A stretch of DNA of 64,000 nt from Nocardioides marinisabuli (GCF_013466785.1 NZ_CP059163.1:1364001-1428000), one strand, 5' to 3'. Positions 33,663-42,192 are shown, counted from the stretch's first letter. The notes: generated from the sequence alone by a model not told the origin. Numbers and translations: made by a program.

Positions 33663-35228
33663 TCACATCCTGAAGACGCCGTAGCCGGCGGCGCCGGTCC
33701 AGGGCTGGTTCTCGATGACGGACAGGCAGATGCCCAGGACGGTGCGGGTGTCGCGGGGGTCGATGACCCCGTCGTCGTAGAGCATCCCGGAGAGGAAGTG
33801 CGGCAGCGACTGCTCCTCGACCGAGGCCTCCACCATCTGCTTCACGGCCGCGAAGCCCTCGGCGTCGAACACCTCGCCCTTCGACTCCGCCGACTGCTGG
33901 GCCACGATCTCGAGCACCCCGGCGAGCTGGGCCGGGCCCATCACCGCCGACTTCGACGAGGGCCAGGTGAAGAGGAAGCGCGGGTCGTAGGCGCGCCCGT
34001 TCATGCCGTAGTTGCCGGCGCCGTACGACGCGCCGAGCACCACGGTCAGGTGCGGCACCGAGGAGTTGCTGATCGCGTTGATCATCATCGCGCCGTGCTT
34101 GATGATGCCGCCCTGCTCGTACTCCTTGCCGACCATGTAGCCGGTGGTGTTGTGCAGGAACAGCAGCGGCGTGTCGGACTGGTTGGCCAGCTGCACGAAC
34201 TGCGCGGCCTTCTGGGCCTCCTGGCTGAACAGCACGCCCTGGGCGTTGGCCAGGATGCCGATCGGGCGCCCGTGCAGGCGCGCCCAGCCGGTGACCAGCG
34301 AGGTGCCGTAGAGCGGCTTGAACTCGTCGAAGACCACCGCGTTGCCCGGGCCGACGCCGTCGCAGAGCCGCGCGATCACCTCGCGCGGGTCGAAGGGCTC
34401 CTTCAGGTCGGCCGGCACCAGGTCGAGCAGCTCCTCGGGGTCGGCGTCCGGCTCGGCGTACGCCGCCGGCGCGGGCCGGGGCCGGCGCCCCAGCCGGGCC
34501 ACGATCCGCCGCCCGATCCGGATGGCGTCGCGCTCGTCCTCGGCGAGGTAGTCGGCCAGCCCGGAGGTGCGCGCGTGCATCTCGGCGCCGCCCAGCGACT
34601 CGTCGTCGGACTCCTCGCCGGTGGCCATCTTCACCAGCGGCGGGCCGCCGAGGAAGACCTTGGCCTGCTCCTTGACCATCACGGTGTAGTCGCTCATGCC
34701 GGGCACGTAGGCGCCGCCGGCCGTGGAGTTGCCGAAGACCAGCGCGACGGTGGGCTGCTTGCGCGCACTGGCGCGGGTGAGGTCGCGGAAGAGCTTGCCG
34801 CCGGGGATGAAGATCTCCTTCTGGGTGGGCAGGTCCGCACCCCCCGACTCGACCAGCGAGACCGTCGGCAGGCCGTTCTCCTCGGCGATCTGCGCGGCCC
34901 GGAAGATCTTCTTGACCGTCCACGGGTTGCTCGCGCCGCCCTTGACGGTGGGGTCGTTGGCGGTGATCACGCACTCGACGCCCTCGACGACGCCGATGCC
35001 GGTGACCACGGAGGCGCCGACGGTGAAGTCGGAGCCCCAGCCGGCCAGCGGCGAGAGCTCGAGGAAGGCCGAGCCCTCGTCGACGAGCAGCTCGATGCGC
35101 TCGCGCGGCAGCAGCTTGCCGCGGCCGTGGTGGCGGGCCACCGAGCGCTCGCCGCCGCCGGCGACGGCCTTGGCCTGGTCCTCGTGCAGCGCCGACAGCT
35201 TCTCGAGCATCGCCTCGCGGTTGCTCAC
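33663..35228 (-). CDS. Acyl-CoA carboxylase beta subunit (carboxyltransferase, MCC/GCC-like)
   Basis: 521 residues. Carboxyltransferase domain with ITANDPTVKGGASNPWTVKK, LVESGGADLP, FGNSTAGGAYVPGMSDYTVMV and the oxyanion-forming GASYGAGNYGMNGRAYDP. It accepts a branched 2-enoyl-CoA in the methylcrotonyl/geranyl-CoA carboxylase group; sequence alone does not choose between them. The GTG start overlaps the stop of the SRPBCC gene by GTGA. The operon contains AtuA but no HMG-CoA lyase, which leans toward an acyclic-terpene-like pathway. Confidence 0.9.
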   Translation of the reverse strand: MSNREAMLEKLSALHEDQAKAVAGGGERSVARHHGRGKLLPRERIELLVDEGSAFLELSPLAGWGSDFTVGASVVTGIGVVEGVECVITANDPTVKGGASNPWTVKKIFRAAQIAEENGLPTVSLVESGGADLPTQKEIFIPGGKLFRDLTRASARKQPTVALVFGNSTAGGAYVPGMSDYTVMVKEQAKVFLGGPPLVKMATGEESDDESLGGAEMHARTSGLADYLAEDERDAIRIGRRIVARLGRRPRPAPAAYAEPDADPEELLDLVPADLKEPFDPREVIARLCDGVGPGNAVVFDEFKPLYGTSLVTGWARLHGRPIGILANAQGVLFSQEAQKAAQFVQLANQSDTPLLFLHNTTGYMVGKEYEQGGIIKHGAMMINAISNSSVPHLTVVLGASYGAGNYGMNGRAYDPRFLFTWPSSKSAVMGPAQLAGVLEIVAQQSAESKGEVFDAEGFAAVKQMVEASVEEQSLPHFLSGMLYDDGVIDPRDTRTVLGICLSVIENQPWTGAAGYGVFRM

Positions 35229-35707
35229 GACTCCACCACCTGCTTCATCCGCTCCAACGTGGTCCGCATCCCCTTCTCGTTCGTCCTCCCGCGCAGCCGG
35301 CCCAGCAGCAGCCAGTACAGGCGGAACGGCAGTGCCGCCTCGAGCCGGAAGTACTCGGTGACCCGGGAGCCCCCGGCCCCGTCGGGCTCGATCCGGTAGC
35401 CCCAGTTGTTGACCGTCACGTCGTCGGTGCCGACGCTGAACTCGAAGAGCCGCGGCTCCTCGCAGGCCGTCACCTGGCAGGGCGACCAGTACGTCGGCCC
35501 GACGCCGTTGCGCTTGACGTGGCCCTTGAAGCTGGCGCCGACCTCGGGGCCGGTGGAGCCGCGCGTCCAGCGCGCCTCGAAGGTCTCGGGCGAGAACTCC
35601 CCGATCCGCGTCACGTCGCTGACCAGCGCCCACACCTCCTCGGGTGGGGCGTCCATGGCCACCGTGACCTCACCGGTCATCGGGGGCACGAGTCGGTCCA
35701 GGATCAT
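35225..35707 (-). CDS. SRPBCC-family protein
   Basis: 160 residues with START/Bet v1-like features. The N-terminal beta strand VTVAMDAPPEEVWALVSDVTRIGEFSPE is followed by a C-terminal helix near GMRTTLERMKQVVE. Members bind hydrophobic ligands or act as small cyclases or aromatases. It sits between an acyl-CoA dehydrogenase and the carboxylase beta gene, overlapping both by four bases, so it is part of the pathway, perhaps holding or delivering a hydrophobic intermediate (inference). Confidence 0.8.
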   Translation of the reverse strand: MILDRLVPPMTGEVTVAMDAPPEEVWALVSDVTRIGEFSPETFEARWTRGSTGPEVGASFKGHVKRNGVGPTYWSPCQVTACEEPRLFEFSVGTDDVTVNNWGYRIEPDGAGGSRVTEYFRLEAALPFRLYWLLLGRLRGRTNEKGMRTTLERMKQVVES

Positions 35708-36849
35708 CGGCTCTCGCCTCTCGTGGGTGCGTAGCCCAGCAGCTTGGCCGCGAGGTCGGTGAGGACCTCGGTGGCGCCGCCGCCGATGGGCAGGATGCGG
35801 GCGTCGCGGTAGTGCCGCTCCACCTCGGTGCCGTGCATGTAGCCGGTGCCGCCGTGCAGCTGCACCGCCTGGTCGCAGACGTACGTCGCCGCGTCGCAGG
35901 CGGTCTGCTTGGCCAGGCAGGCCTCGGCGACGGTCGCGCCGCGCTCGACGACCGCGCGGGTGTAGGTGCGCGCCACCTCGACCTGGCGGTGCATCTCGAC
36001 CAGCTTGTGGCGCACCACCTGGTTGGCCACCAGCGGCCTGCCGAAGGTGTCGCGCTCGTGGCAGTACGCGGCGGTCAGCTCGAGGCTGCGCGCGGCGATG
36101 CCGTAGGCGTGCACCGCGAGGGCGATCCGCTCGGAGACGAACTGCTCGGCGATCTGGTAGAAGCCCGACCCCTCGGCGCCGACGAGGTTGCCCACCGGCA
36201 CCCGCACGTCGACGTACGACAGCTCGGCGGTGTCGGAGCAGTGCCAGCCCATCTTGCGCAGCGAGCGGTCGACGGTGAAGCCGGGCGTGCCGCGCTCGAC
36301 GACGAGCAGGCTGACGCCGGCGTGGCCGGCCTCGCCGGTGCGCACCGCGGTGGTCACGAAGTCGGCGCGCACACCGGAGGTGATGAAGGTCTTGGCGCCG
36401 TTGACGACGTAGTGGTCGCCGTCGCGGACGGCGGTGGTGCGCAGGCCGGCGACGTCGGAGCCGCCGCCGGGCTCGGTGATCGCCAACGAGCCGATCGTCT
36501 CGCCGGCCAGGGTGGGCCGCACGAACCGGTCGACCAGCGCGTCGGCGCCGGCCTCGCCGCGACCGGCGGCCGCGACCATGTGCGGCAGCGCGATGCCGCT
36601 GGTGAGGAGACCGGCGAGCAGCCCGCTGGAGGCACCGGCCGAGAGCATGCCCTCCTGCAGGTCGACGGAGTCGAGCATCGAGCCGCCCTCGCCGCCGACG
36701 TCGGTGGGGAACGCGAGACCGAGCAGGCCCTGCTTCGCGGCCGCCGCGTGCAGCTCGCGCGGGATGCTGCCGGCGTCCTCCCACTCCTGCAGGTGGTCGA
36801 CGACCTCGCGGCGGGCGAACTCGGCGCCGAGCTCGCGGATCTCGCTCAT
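35704..36849 (-). CDS. Acyl-CoA dehydrogenase (isovaleryl/citronellyl-CoA-type)
   Basis: 381 residues. SLAITEPGGGSDVAGLRTTA and VNGAKTFITSGVRADF bind FAD and substrate. The segment corresponding to YEGT of medium-chain enzymes reads IGGGATEV, so the catalytic Glu is not in that place, as in isovaleryl-CoA dehydrogenase where it comes from helix G. QLHGGTGYMHGTEVERHYRDARI is conserved. It overlaps AtuA upstream and the SRPBCC gene downstream by ATGA. Likely the first oxidation of a branched acyl-CoA before carboxylation. Confidence 0.9.
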   Translation of the reverse strand: MSEIRELGAEFARREVVDHLQEWEDAGSIPRELHAAAAKQGLLGLAFPTDVGGEGGSMLDSVDLQEGMLSAGASSGLLAGLLTSGIALPHMVAAAGRGEAGADALVDRFVRPTLAGETIGSLAITEPGGGSDVAGLRTTAVRDGDHYVVNGAKTFITSGVRADFVTTAVRTGEAGHAGVSLLVVERGTPGFTVDRSLRKMGWHCSDTAELSYVDVRVPVGNLVGAEGSGFYQIAEQFVSERIALAVHAYGIAARSLELTAAYCHERDTFGRPLVANQVVRHKLVEMHRQVEVARTYTRAVVERGATVAEACLAKQTACDAATYVCDQAVQLHGGTGYMHGTEVERHYRDARILPIGGGATEVLTDLAAKLLGYAPTRGESR

Positions 36850-38615
36850 GTCAGCAGTCCTTCCTGGATGTGCACCGACCGCGAGCGTGCCCACTCGCCC
36901 AGGCCCTTGGCCTGCGGGTCGAAGCGGGTCGAGGCGGCCACGCCCTGGCCGAGCAGCCCCTTGATGACGACGTTGACGGCGCCGAGGTTGGGCAGCACGT
37001 GCACCTCGATCGCCTCGTCGGGCAGCGCGGCGGCCTCGGGCAGCAGCTCGCGCACCTTGCGCGGGCTGATGATCTTGGCCAGCCAGGTCACCCGGGCGGC
37101 GTACTTGTCGGGCGGGCCGTCGTGGGAGACCCACAGCCCGAGGTTGGCGTCGCCGCCCTTGTCGCCGGAGCGGGCGTGCACGAAGGTGCCCAGCGGCAGC
37201 CGGCGGTTCAGCGTGTCGGCCGGGGCGGGGTACGGCGAGGGGCGCAGGCCCAGGGTGTGGTCGGCCTCGGCGTACGTCGTCGGGTCGGGCGCGGTCTCGC
37301 GGGTGCCGTCGGGCAGCACCACGACGTGCTCGACGGCCGAGCGGTCGACGTACGCCGCGCGGTAGACGCCGTACGGCGTGGGGGCGCCGGGCGGGCCGGT
37401 CATCGTGAAGCCGGGGTAGGACCCGAGGGCGAGCTCGACCGCGGGGCCGGTGAACGCCTTGGCGACCGGGCCCTGCTCGGGGTCGGTGACGGTGCAGCGC
37501 AGCAGCACCGACGCGCCCTCCTCGGTGTCGGCGTCGGCGGCGGGCGGGGTCGGCCGGGTCCAGGTCACCTCCTGGGCGGTCAGGCGCGGCGCGAGCTGCT
37601 CGCGCACCCAGTCGGCCTTGGCCTCGATGTCGAGGCCGGTGAGCACCAGCTCGATGCTGTTGCGCCAGCCGCCGAGCTCGTTGACGCAGACCTTGAGCCG
37701 CTCGGGCGGCGCCTCGCCGACCACGTCGCTGACGCGCACGCGGTCGGGGCCGACCTGCTCGAGGCGGACGGTGTCGAGGTGGGTGGTGACGTCGGGGCCG
37801 AGGTACCGGGTGGACTGGATCTCGTAGACCAGCTGGGCGGTGACGGTGTCGACGGTGACCGCGCCGCCGGTGCCGGCCTGCTTGGTGATGGTGGAGGAGC
37901 CGTCGGCCTCGATCTCGGCGACCGGGAAGCCCAGCGGCACCGAGAGGTCGACGCCGGCGGCGGCCAGCGAGCGGAAGCCGCTGAAGTTGCCACCGGTGGC
38001 CTGGGTGCCGCACTCGAGCACGTGCCCGGCGACCACGGCGCCGGCGAGCTCGTCGTGCTGGTCGGCTTCCCAGCCGAAGTGGGCGACGGCGGGGCCGACG
38101 ACCAGGGAGGCGTCGGTCACGCGGCCGGTGACGACGACGTCGGCGCCGGCGGTGAGGGCGCGGGCGATGCCGAAGCCGCCGAGGTAGGCGTTGGCGGTCA
38201 GGGCACCGTCGAGGCCGACGTCGGCGGCGCGGGCGCGCAGGTCGTCGCCCTCGACGTGGGCCACGGCGACGTCGAGGCCGAGGCCCTGCGCGACCTCGCG
38301 GACGCGCTCGGCGAGCCCGGCGGGGTTGAGCCCGCCGGCGTTGGAGACGATCCGGGTGCCGCGCTCGAGCGCGAGGCCCAGGCAGTCCTCGAGCTGGCGC
38401 AGGTGGGTGCGCGCGTAGCCCAGCGAGGCGTCGCGCATCGTGTCCTTGCCGAGGATCAGCATGGTGAGCTCGGCGAGGTAGTCGCCGGTGAGCACGTCGA
38501 GGGTGCGGCCGTCGTCGAGGGCCCCCTCGAGCATCTCGCGCATCGCCGACATGCGGTCGCCGTAGAAGCCCGAGCAGTTGCCGACCAGCAGCGTCGGCGC
38601 GTGGGTGCCGGTCAT
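36846..38615 (-). CDS. AtuA-family (DUF1446) acyclic terpene utilisation protein
   Basis: 589 residues, the full AtuA length, covering the DUF1446 domain (GNCSGFYGDRMSAMREML, GDYLAELTMLILGK, IVSNAGGLNP, GADVVVTGRVTDASL) and the C-terminal AtuA-like region (FVHARSGDKGGDANLGLW). AtuA is required for citronellol/geraniol breakdown in Pseudomonas, though its exact reaction is not settled. Here it sits between a TIGR03084 gene and an acyl-CoA dehydrogenase, each joined by ATGA. Homologous operons in actinobacteria may also serve branched-chain acid or steroid side-chain substrates. Confidence 0.9.
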   Translation of the reverse strand: MTGTHAPTLLVGNCSGFYGDRMSAMREMLEGALDDGRTLDVLTGDYLAELTMLILGKDTMRDASLGYARTHLRQLEDCLGLALERGTRIVSNAGGLNPAGLAERVREVAQGLGLDVAVAHVEGDDLRARAADVGLDGALTANAYLGGFGIARALTAGADVVVTGRVTDASLVVGPAVAHFGWEADQHDELAGAVVAGHVLECGTQATGGNFSGFRSLAAAGVDLSVPLGFPVAEIEADGSSTITKQAGTGGAVTVDTVTAQLVYEIQSTRYLGPDVTTHLDTVRLEQVGPDRVRVSDVVGEAPPERLKVCVNELGGWRNSIELVLTGLDIEAKADWVREQLAPRLTAQEVTWTRPTPPAADADTEEGASVLLRCTVTDPEQGPVAKAFTGPAVELALGSYPGFTMTGPPGAPTPYGVYRAAYVDRSAVEHVVVLPDGTRETAPDPTTYAEADHTLGLRPSPYPAPADTLNRRLPLGTFVHARSGDKGGDANLGLWVSHDGPPDKYAARVTWLAKIISPRKVRELLPEAAALPDEAIEVHVLPNLGAVNVVIKGLLGQGVAASTRFDPQAKGLGEWARSRSVHIQEGLLT

Positions 38616-39412
38616 CGCTGCTCCCGACCGGGGCCGGCGGGCCCGGCGAAGGCCTGGGCGATGGTGAGCCAGGTCGCGGCGTCCTCGCCGGTCGCGACCA
38701 GGTCGGTGTCGTCGCGGTGCACGCGCTGGGTGACCAGCAGGCAGAAGTCGTACGCCGACCCGGTCACCGTCTGGGCGGCGTCCTCCGGCCCCCAGGCCCA
38801 GGTCTCGCCCGAGGGGGAGACCAGCTGCACGCGGAACTGCTCGGCGGGCGGCTGCTGCTCGTGCACCGAGTAGGCGAAGTCGCGGGTGCGCACGCCCAGG
38901 TGGGCGACGTGGCGGACGCGGTCGGTGGGCTCGTGCCGCACGCCGAGGGCGTCGTACACGTCGAGCGCGTGCGCCCAGGTCTCCATGAAGCGGGCGGTGC
39001 CCATCGAGGTCGGCGACATCGGCGGGCCGAACCAGGGCATCTTCTGCCCGGCCGGCACCTCGCGCAGCGCGGTGGTCAGCTCGTCGCGGGCCTTGCCCCA
39101 GCGCGCGAGCAGCGCCTCGGGGGCCAGCCGGGCCACCTCGAGGGCCGCGGAGTCGACGAAGCCGGTGGGGTCGGCCATCGCGGCGAGGACGATCTCGTCC
39201 CAGGCCGCCTTGCCCTCGGGGGTGTGGCTGCGGGCGGCGAGCGCCGCGACCTCGTCGGTCCAGGCGAGGTGGGCGACCTGGGTGGCCACGCTCCAGCCGG
39301 GGGCGGGCGTGGGCGTGGCCCAGCCGTCGGCGTCGAGCCCGGTGACGGTCGACCAGAGCTGGTCGCCCTCCGCGCGCAGGTCGCCCAGCAGGGCCTCGAG
39401 CAGGTCACTCAT
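38612..39412 (-). CDS. TIGR03084-family DinB/maleylpyruvate-isomerase-like metal-binding protein
   Basis: 266 residues. The N-terminal four-helix DinB-like domain includes GWSVATQVAHLAWTDEVAA with the metal His, and a later FMETWAHALDVYDALG supplies further His ligands. Members use mycothiol or act as small metal-dependent isomerases, but most, like TIGR03084 proteins, are uncharacterised. The strict coupling here (ATGA with the TetR gene upstream and with atuA downstream) suggests a dedicated step or detoxification in the pathway. Confidence 0.82.
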   Translation of the reverse strand: MSDLLEALLGDLRAEGDQLWSTVTGLDADGWATPTPAPGWSVATQVAHLAWTDEVAALAARSHTPEGKAAWDEIVLAAMADPTGFVDSAALEVARLAPEALLARWGKARDELTTALREVPAGQKMPWFGPPMSPTSMGTARFMETWAHALDVYDALGVRHEPTDRVRHVAHLGVRTRDFAYSVHEQQPPAEQFRVQLVSPSGETWAWGPEDAAQTVTGSAYDFCLLVTQRVHRDDTDLVATGEDAATWLTIAQAFAGPAGPGREQR

Positions 39413-40044
39413 CGCGTTCTCCTCGTGAGGGTGGTGTCGAGCGTGTCGGCCCAGCGGTCGAGAATCCGGTCGCGGCGGGCGGCGTCGTCGGTGACGGTGT
39501 TGGCCAGGCCGAGGCCGCGGGCCAGGTCGAGGGTGGCCTGCACCAGCTCGCGCACGCCCTCGACGGACTCGTCGGCGTCGAGCAGCTCGACGGTCAGGCG
39601 GTGGGTCTCGCGGCCGACCTTCTGTTCGAGCGGACCGACCGAGGCGTGGAGCCCGGGGTCGGTGCGGGCGGCCACCCACAGCTCGAGGGCGGCGACGAAG
39701 ACCGGGGAGGTGAAGTGGTCGGCGAGCACCTGCAGCACCCCGCGGGTGCGCGGCACGTCGGGCGGCAGCGCCGCGGCGGCGGCGTCCAGCTCGGCGACGC
39801 GCGTCGCGGTGAGGTGCTCCACGGCGGCGACGACCAGGTCGTTCTTGGTCGGGAAGTGGTGCAGCTGGGCCCCGCGGCTGACCCCGGCCCGCTCGCTGAC
39901 CAACGTCGTGGTGGTGCCCGCGAAGCCGCGCTCGACCAGCAGCTCGACGGTGGCGTCGAGGAGCCGCGCCCGCATCAGCCGGGTGCGCTCGCCCTGGGGC
40001 ACACGGGTGGGGGCGCTGGTCACGGGCACAGCCTGTCCGCTCAT
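39409..40044 (-). CDS. TetR-family transcriptional repressor of the catabolic operon
   Basis: 211 residues. The N-terminal helix-turn-helix reads LLDATVELLVERGFAGTTTTLVSERAGVSRGAQLHHFPTKNDL, split around the recognition helix; the rest is a ligand-binding domain. First gene of the operon, ending in an ATGA overlap with the TIGR03084 gene. The ATG at 40044 was preferred to an upstream codon because the near-palindrome at 40045-40073 abuts it. This implies that the repressor sits on its own promoter and releases DNA when a pathway acyl-CoA binds (inference). Confidence 0.85.
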   Translation of the reverse strand: MSGQAVPVTSAPTRVPQGERTRLMRARLLDATVELLVERGFAGTTTTLVSERAGVSRGAQLHHFPTKNDLVVAAVEHLTATRVAELDAAAAALPPDVPRTRGVLQVLADHFTSPVFVAALELWVAARTDPGLHASVGPLEQKVGRETHRLTVELLDADESVEGVRELVQATLDLARGLGLANTVTDDAARRDRILDRWADTLDTTLTRRTR

Positions 40045-40073
40045 CAACAAACAGTCAAGCCTGACTTTTGTTG
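40045..40073. promoter_or_regulatory. Near-palindromic candidate operator of the TetR regulator
   Basis: Left arm CAACAAACAGTCA, spacer AGCC, right arm TGACTTTTGTTG. The arms are complementary except for one extra base. It lies immediately upstream of the tetR ATG and would cover the promoter of the whole operon. Confidence 0.6.
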
Positions 40074-40153
40074 GCGCGTCGTCATCCTGGCGCACCGCAC
40101 GCGGGCGTCGGCGTGTCGCGTGCGGTTCGTCAGGACCATCGGATGGTCGATCC

Positions 40154-40169
40154 GTCGCCGTGCGGCGAC
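40154..40169 (-). terminator. Short hairpin downstream of the DUF1905 gene
   Basis: GTCGCC, loop GTGC, GGCGAC, located 12 nt past the stop on the minus strand. No U-tract, so only a weak terminator candidate. Confidence 0.3.
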
Positions 40170-40181
40170 GCCGCCGACTCC

Positions 40182-40685
40182 CTATCGACGCTTCCCGTCC
40201 AGGAAGAGGGACACGGCCTTGTCGATCCGCCTCTGGCGCGTGTCCGGGGATTTGGCAGCATTGATGTTGTCCACGTGGTAGCGCTGGAGGCTGTTGGACA
40301 GGTCGTCGAAGAACCCTCGTGCCGCGCCGTCCGCGTCCAGCGCGGCAGCGAAGTCGACAGGCACGTCGACGGTGCGCGGCGAGTCCGCCACCGTCAGAGC
40401 CACGCGGATCTGATCACCGCCAGCCAGTCCAGTGGCTGCGCGCACCGCGGCACTGAGGCTGATGAGGTACTGACCGCGCATCACGGCCACCGTGCTCCGG
40501 TACTCGTACCCGTTGACGTCCACCTCGACCGGCGGACGCCTCCCCGCGCCCAGCTGCGCGATGACTTCCTCAGGGACCACGATCCCCGTGTTGTTCCCGA
40601 ACGCCGTCAGCGTGGTCTCGAAGCACACACGGCTGGGCTCGTCAGATCTCAACTCTCGTACCTCCGCCTCGGGGACATGGACCAC
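40182..40685 (-). CDS. DUF1905/YdeI-type protein
   Basis: 167 residues. A DUF1905-like beta-barrel region (FETTLTAFGNNTGIVVPEEVI to VPVDFAAAL) is followed by a helical bacteriocin-protection/YdeI-like tail (SPDTRQRRIDKAVSLFLDGKR). Function unknown; some relatives are linked to resistance to peptides or oxidative stress. Base use is slightly less GC-biased than the neighbours, hinting at more recent arrival. The start is uncertain: the GTG at 40685 directly follows TAGCGT, while a TTG with a better-placed GGAGG lies 33 nt inside the frame. Confidence 0.7.
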   Translation of the reverse strand: MVHVPEAEVRELRSDEPSRVCFETTLTAFGNNTGIVVPEEVIAQLGAGRRPPVEVDVNGYEYRSTVAVMRGQYLISLSAAVRAATGLAGGDQIRVALTVADSPRTVDVPVDFAAALDADGAARGFFDDLSNSLQRYHVDNINAAKSPDTRQRRIDKAVSLFLDGKRR

Positions 40686-40773
40686 ACGCTAGGGCCTGGC
40701 ACCACGTCGAGCGCCTCATCCGCGACACCCGTGGGGGCCGCGATTCGGCGCGGCTGCCCCGCGCGGCCGCGCC

Positions 40774-41262
40774 TCACTCGGCGACCAGCTCGTCGATCTG
40801 GTTGATGGCCGCGGAGGCTCCCTCGACGACACCCATGTCGAGGACGGCCTGCAGCGCCTCGGCGCTGGCGTAGGTGCTGACGTACGTCGCCCGGGTGCCG
40901 CCGTCGTGCTCGGCGAAGGAGAAGACGTTGGTGCTGACCGGCAGGTCGGGGTTCTTGGTGAACTGCTCGTCGAGCGCGAACCCGTCGTCGAAGCTGAAGC
41001 CGCTGGGCTCGTCGACGCTGCGGACCTCCCAGAAGCCGTAGTAGCGCTCCCCCTCGGGGCTGGTCATGTAGTAGTTCATCCGCCCGCCGGGGGCGAGGTC
41101 GTGGTCGACGAAGGTGGCCGGGTGGGTCGGCGGCCCCCAGACCCGCTCCAGCTGGCGCGGGTCGGCGTACACCTCCCAGATCCGCTTCGGCGGCGCCGGG
41201 AAGTCGGCGACGATGGTCAGGGTGCGGGCGTCGAGGTCGTGGGTGACGTCGGTGACGGGCAT
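40774..41262 (-). CDS. SRPBCC/AHSA1-family protein paired with an ArsR regulator
   Basis: 162 residues. LTIVADFPAPPKRIWEVYADPRQLERVWGPP is the classic N-terminus of AHSA1-like START proteins, and FSFAEHDGGTRATYVSTY lies in the C-terminal half. Such proteins are commonly encoded directly after an ArsR-type repressor and bind unknown hydrophobic ligands. The gene starts 5 nt after the ArsR stop, so both are one transcript, presumably induced together when the repressor leaves the operator at 41653-41676. Confidence 0.85.
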   Translation of the reverse strand: MPVTDVTHDLDARTLTIVADFPAPPKRIWEVYADPRQLERVWGPPTHPATFVDHDLAPGGRMNYYMTSPEGERYYGFWEVRSVDEPSGFSFDDGFALDEQFTKNPDLPVSTNVFSFAEHDGGTRATYVSTYASAEALQAVLDMGVVEGASAAINQIDELVAE

Positions 41263-41267
41263 GGTGC

Positions 41268-41645
41268 TCAGTCCTTCTGCTCGGGTGGTGGGGGCGCCTG
41301 GTCGGCGCTGAGGTCGGGCTCGGGGTCGGGCTCGGCGATGAGCTCGTCGATCCGGGAGATGCGGCCACGCCAGAGGGACTCCAGCTCGGTGAGCATCGCG
41401 CCCACCGACCGCACCGCTGCGACGTCACCGCTGGCGAGGGCTTCGCGGCCCTGCCGACGCTTGGTCAGCAGGCCGGCCCTCTCCAGCACGGCGACGTGCT
41501 TCTGCACCGCGGCGAAGCTCATGTCGTACGACGCCGCGAGCGTCGAGACGGAGTGCTCACCGGCCAGCACCCGGCGCAGGATGTCGCGCCGCGTGCGGTC
41601 GGACAGCGCGTGGAACCAGGCGTCCACCCTGTCCTCTCCGTCCAT
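41268..41645 (-). CDS. ArsR-family winged-helix repressor
   Basis: 125 residues. Helix-turn-helix: ALSDRTRRDILRRVLAGEHSVSTLAA followed by MSFAAVQKHVAVLERAGLL. No metal-binding ELCVCDL motif is present, so it is of the non-metal ArsR type that controls AHSA1/SRPBCC genes. The ATG was chosen 7 nt from the palindromic operator; an in-frame TTG inside the palindrome is less likely. Autoregulation is inferred from that operator. Confidence 0.88.
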   Translation of the reverse strand: MDGEDRVDAWFHALSDRTRRDILRRVLAGEHSVSTLAASYDMSFAAVQKHVAVLERAGLLTKRRQGREALASGDVAAVRSVGAMLTELESLWRGRISRIDELIAEPDPEPDLSADQAPPPPEQKD

Positions 41646-41652
41646 GGGCCCA

Positions 41653-41676
41653 ACATACAACCAACTGGTTGTACGT
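41653..41676. promoter_or_regulatory. Palindromic operator of the ArsR/SRPBCC pair
   Basis: ACATACAACCA, centre AC, TGGTTGTACGT: 11-bp arms with one mismatch, the inner 8 bp perfect. It lies just upstream of the arsR ATG. Confidence 0.7.
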
Positions 41677-41757
41677 TGTCAAGGGTCCCGGCCGCCTTTC
41701 CTCCGCACGCCGCCCACACCGGCCACGGCCGGAGCCCGTGTGCGGCAGACTGCTGAC

Positions 41758-42186
41758 GTGCCCGTCCTCCGCGACCGATCCGACCTCCGAGGTCGGCCTG
41801 CGCTGGCCGCCCTGCTGGCGGCGGCGTCGCTGCTCACCGCGGCCTGCGGTGGCGAGGCCGAGACCGTCACCGCCGCGGGGGTGCGGGTGCTGGTGGGAGA
41901 GCGCACCAGCGAGGGCATGGCCGCCCTCCTGACGGGACGGCTGGCCGACGTGGGCGGCTGCCTCGGGATCGAGCCGGACGAGGTGGGCGACGCGATGGCC
42001 GTCGTCTGGCCGCACGGGACCGAGGTCGTGGACGACGCCCCCCTCACGATCGAGGTGCCCGACGAGGGCCGCTACGCCATCGGCGACACGGTCAGCCTCG
42101 CTGGGGGCACCGTCGCCGGCGACGAGGTGGGTGGCCTCCCGCTGCCCCCGGAGTGCTCCGGCGAGCAGACCTGGCTGAGCCACTAG
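41758..42186 (+). CDS. Small lipoprotein of unknown function
   Basis: 142 residues. The signal sequence LAALLAAASLLTAACGG has a lipobox (LTAAC), so the mature Cys is lipidated. The remaining ~110 residues have one further Cys pair (GGCLGIE, PPECSGE) and no recognised domain. GTG start; CAGACT lies 6 nt upstream. Divergent from the ArsR pair. The gene ends directly before a 22-bp-period repeat array. Confidence 0.75.
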   Translation: MPVLRDRSDLRGRPALAALLAAASLLTAACGGEAETVTAAGVRVLVGERTSEGMAALLTGRLADVGGCLGIEPDEVGDAMAVVWPHGTEVVDDAPLTIEVPDEGRYAIGDTVSLAGGTVAGDEVGGLPLPPECSGEQTWLSH

Positions 42187-42192
42187 CCGGTT

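Noticed and set aside
40676-40691. A leaderless ATG start 7 nt after TAGCGT for the DUF1905 gene
   Set aside because: That ATG is out of frame and hits a stop codon within ten codons, so the spacing match is accidental.
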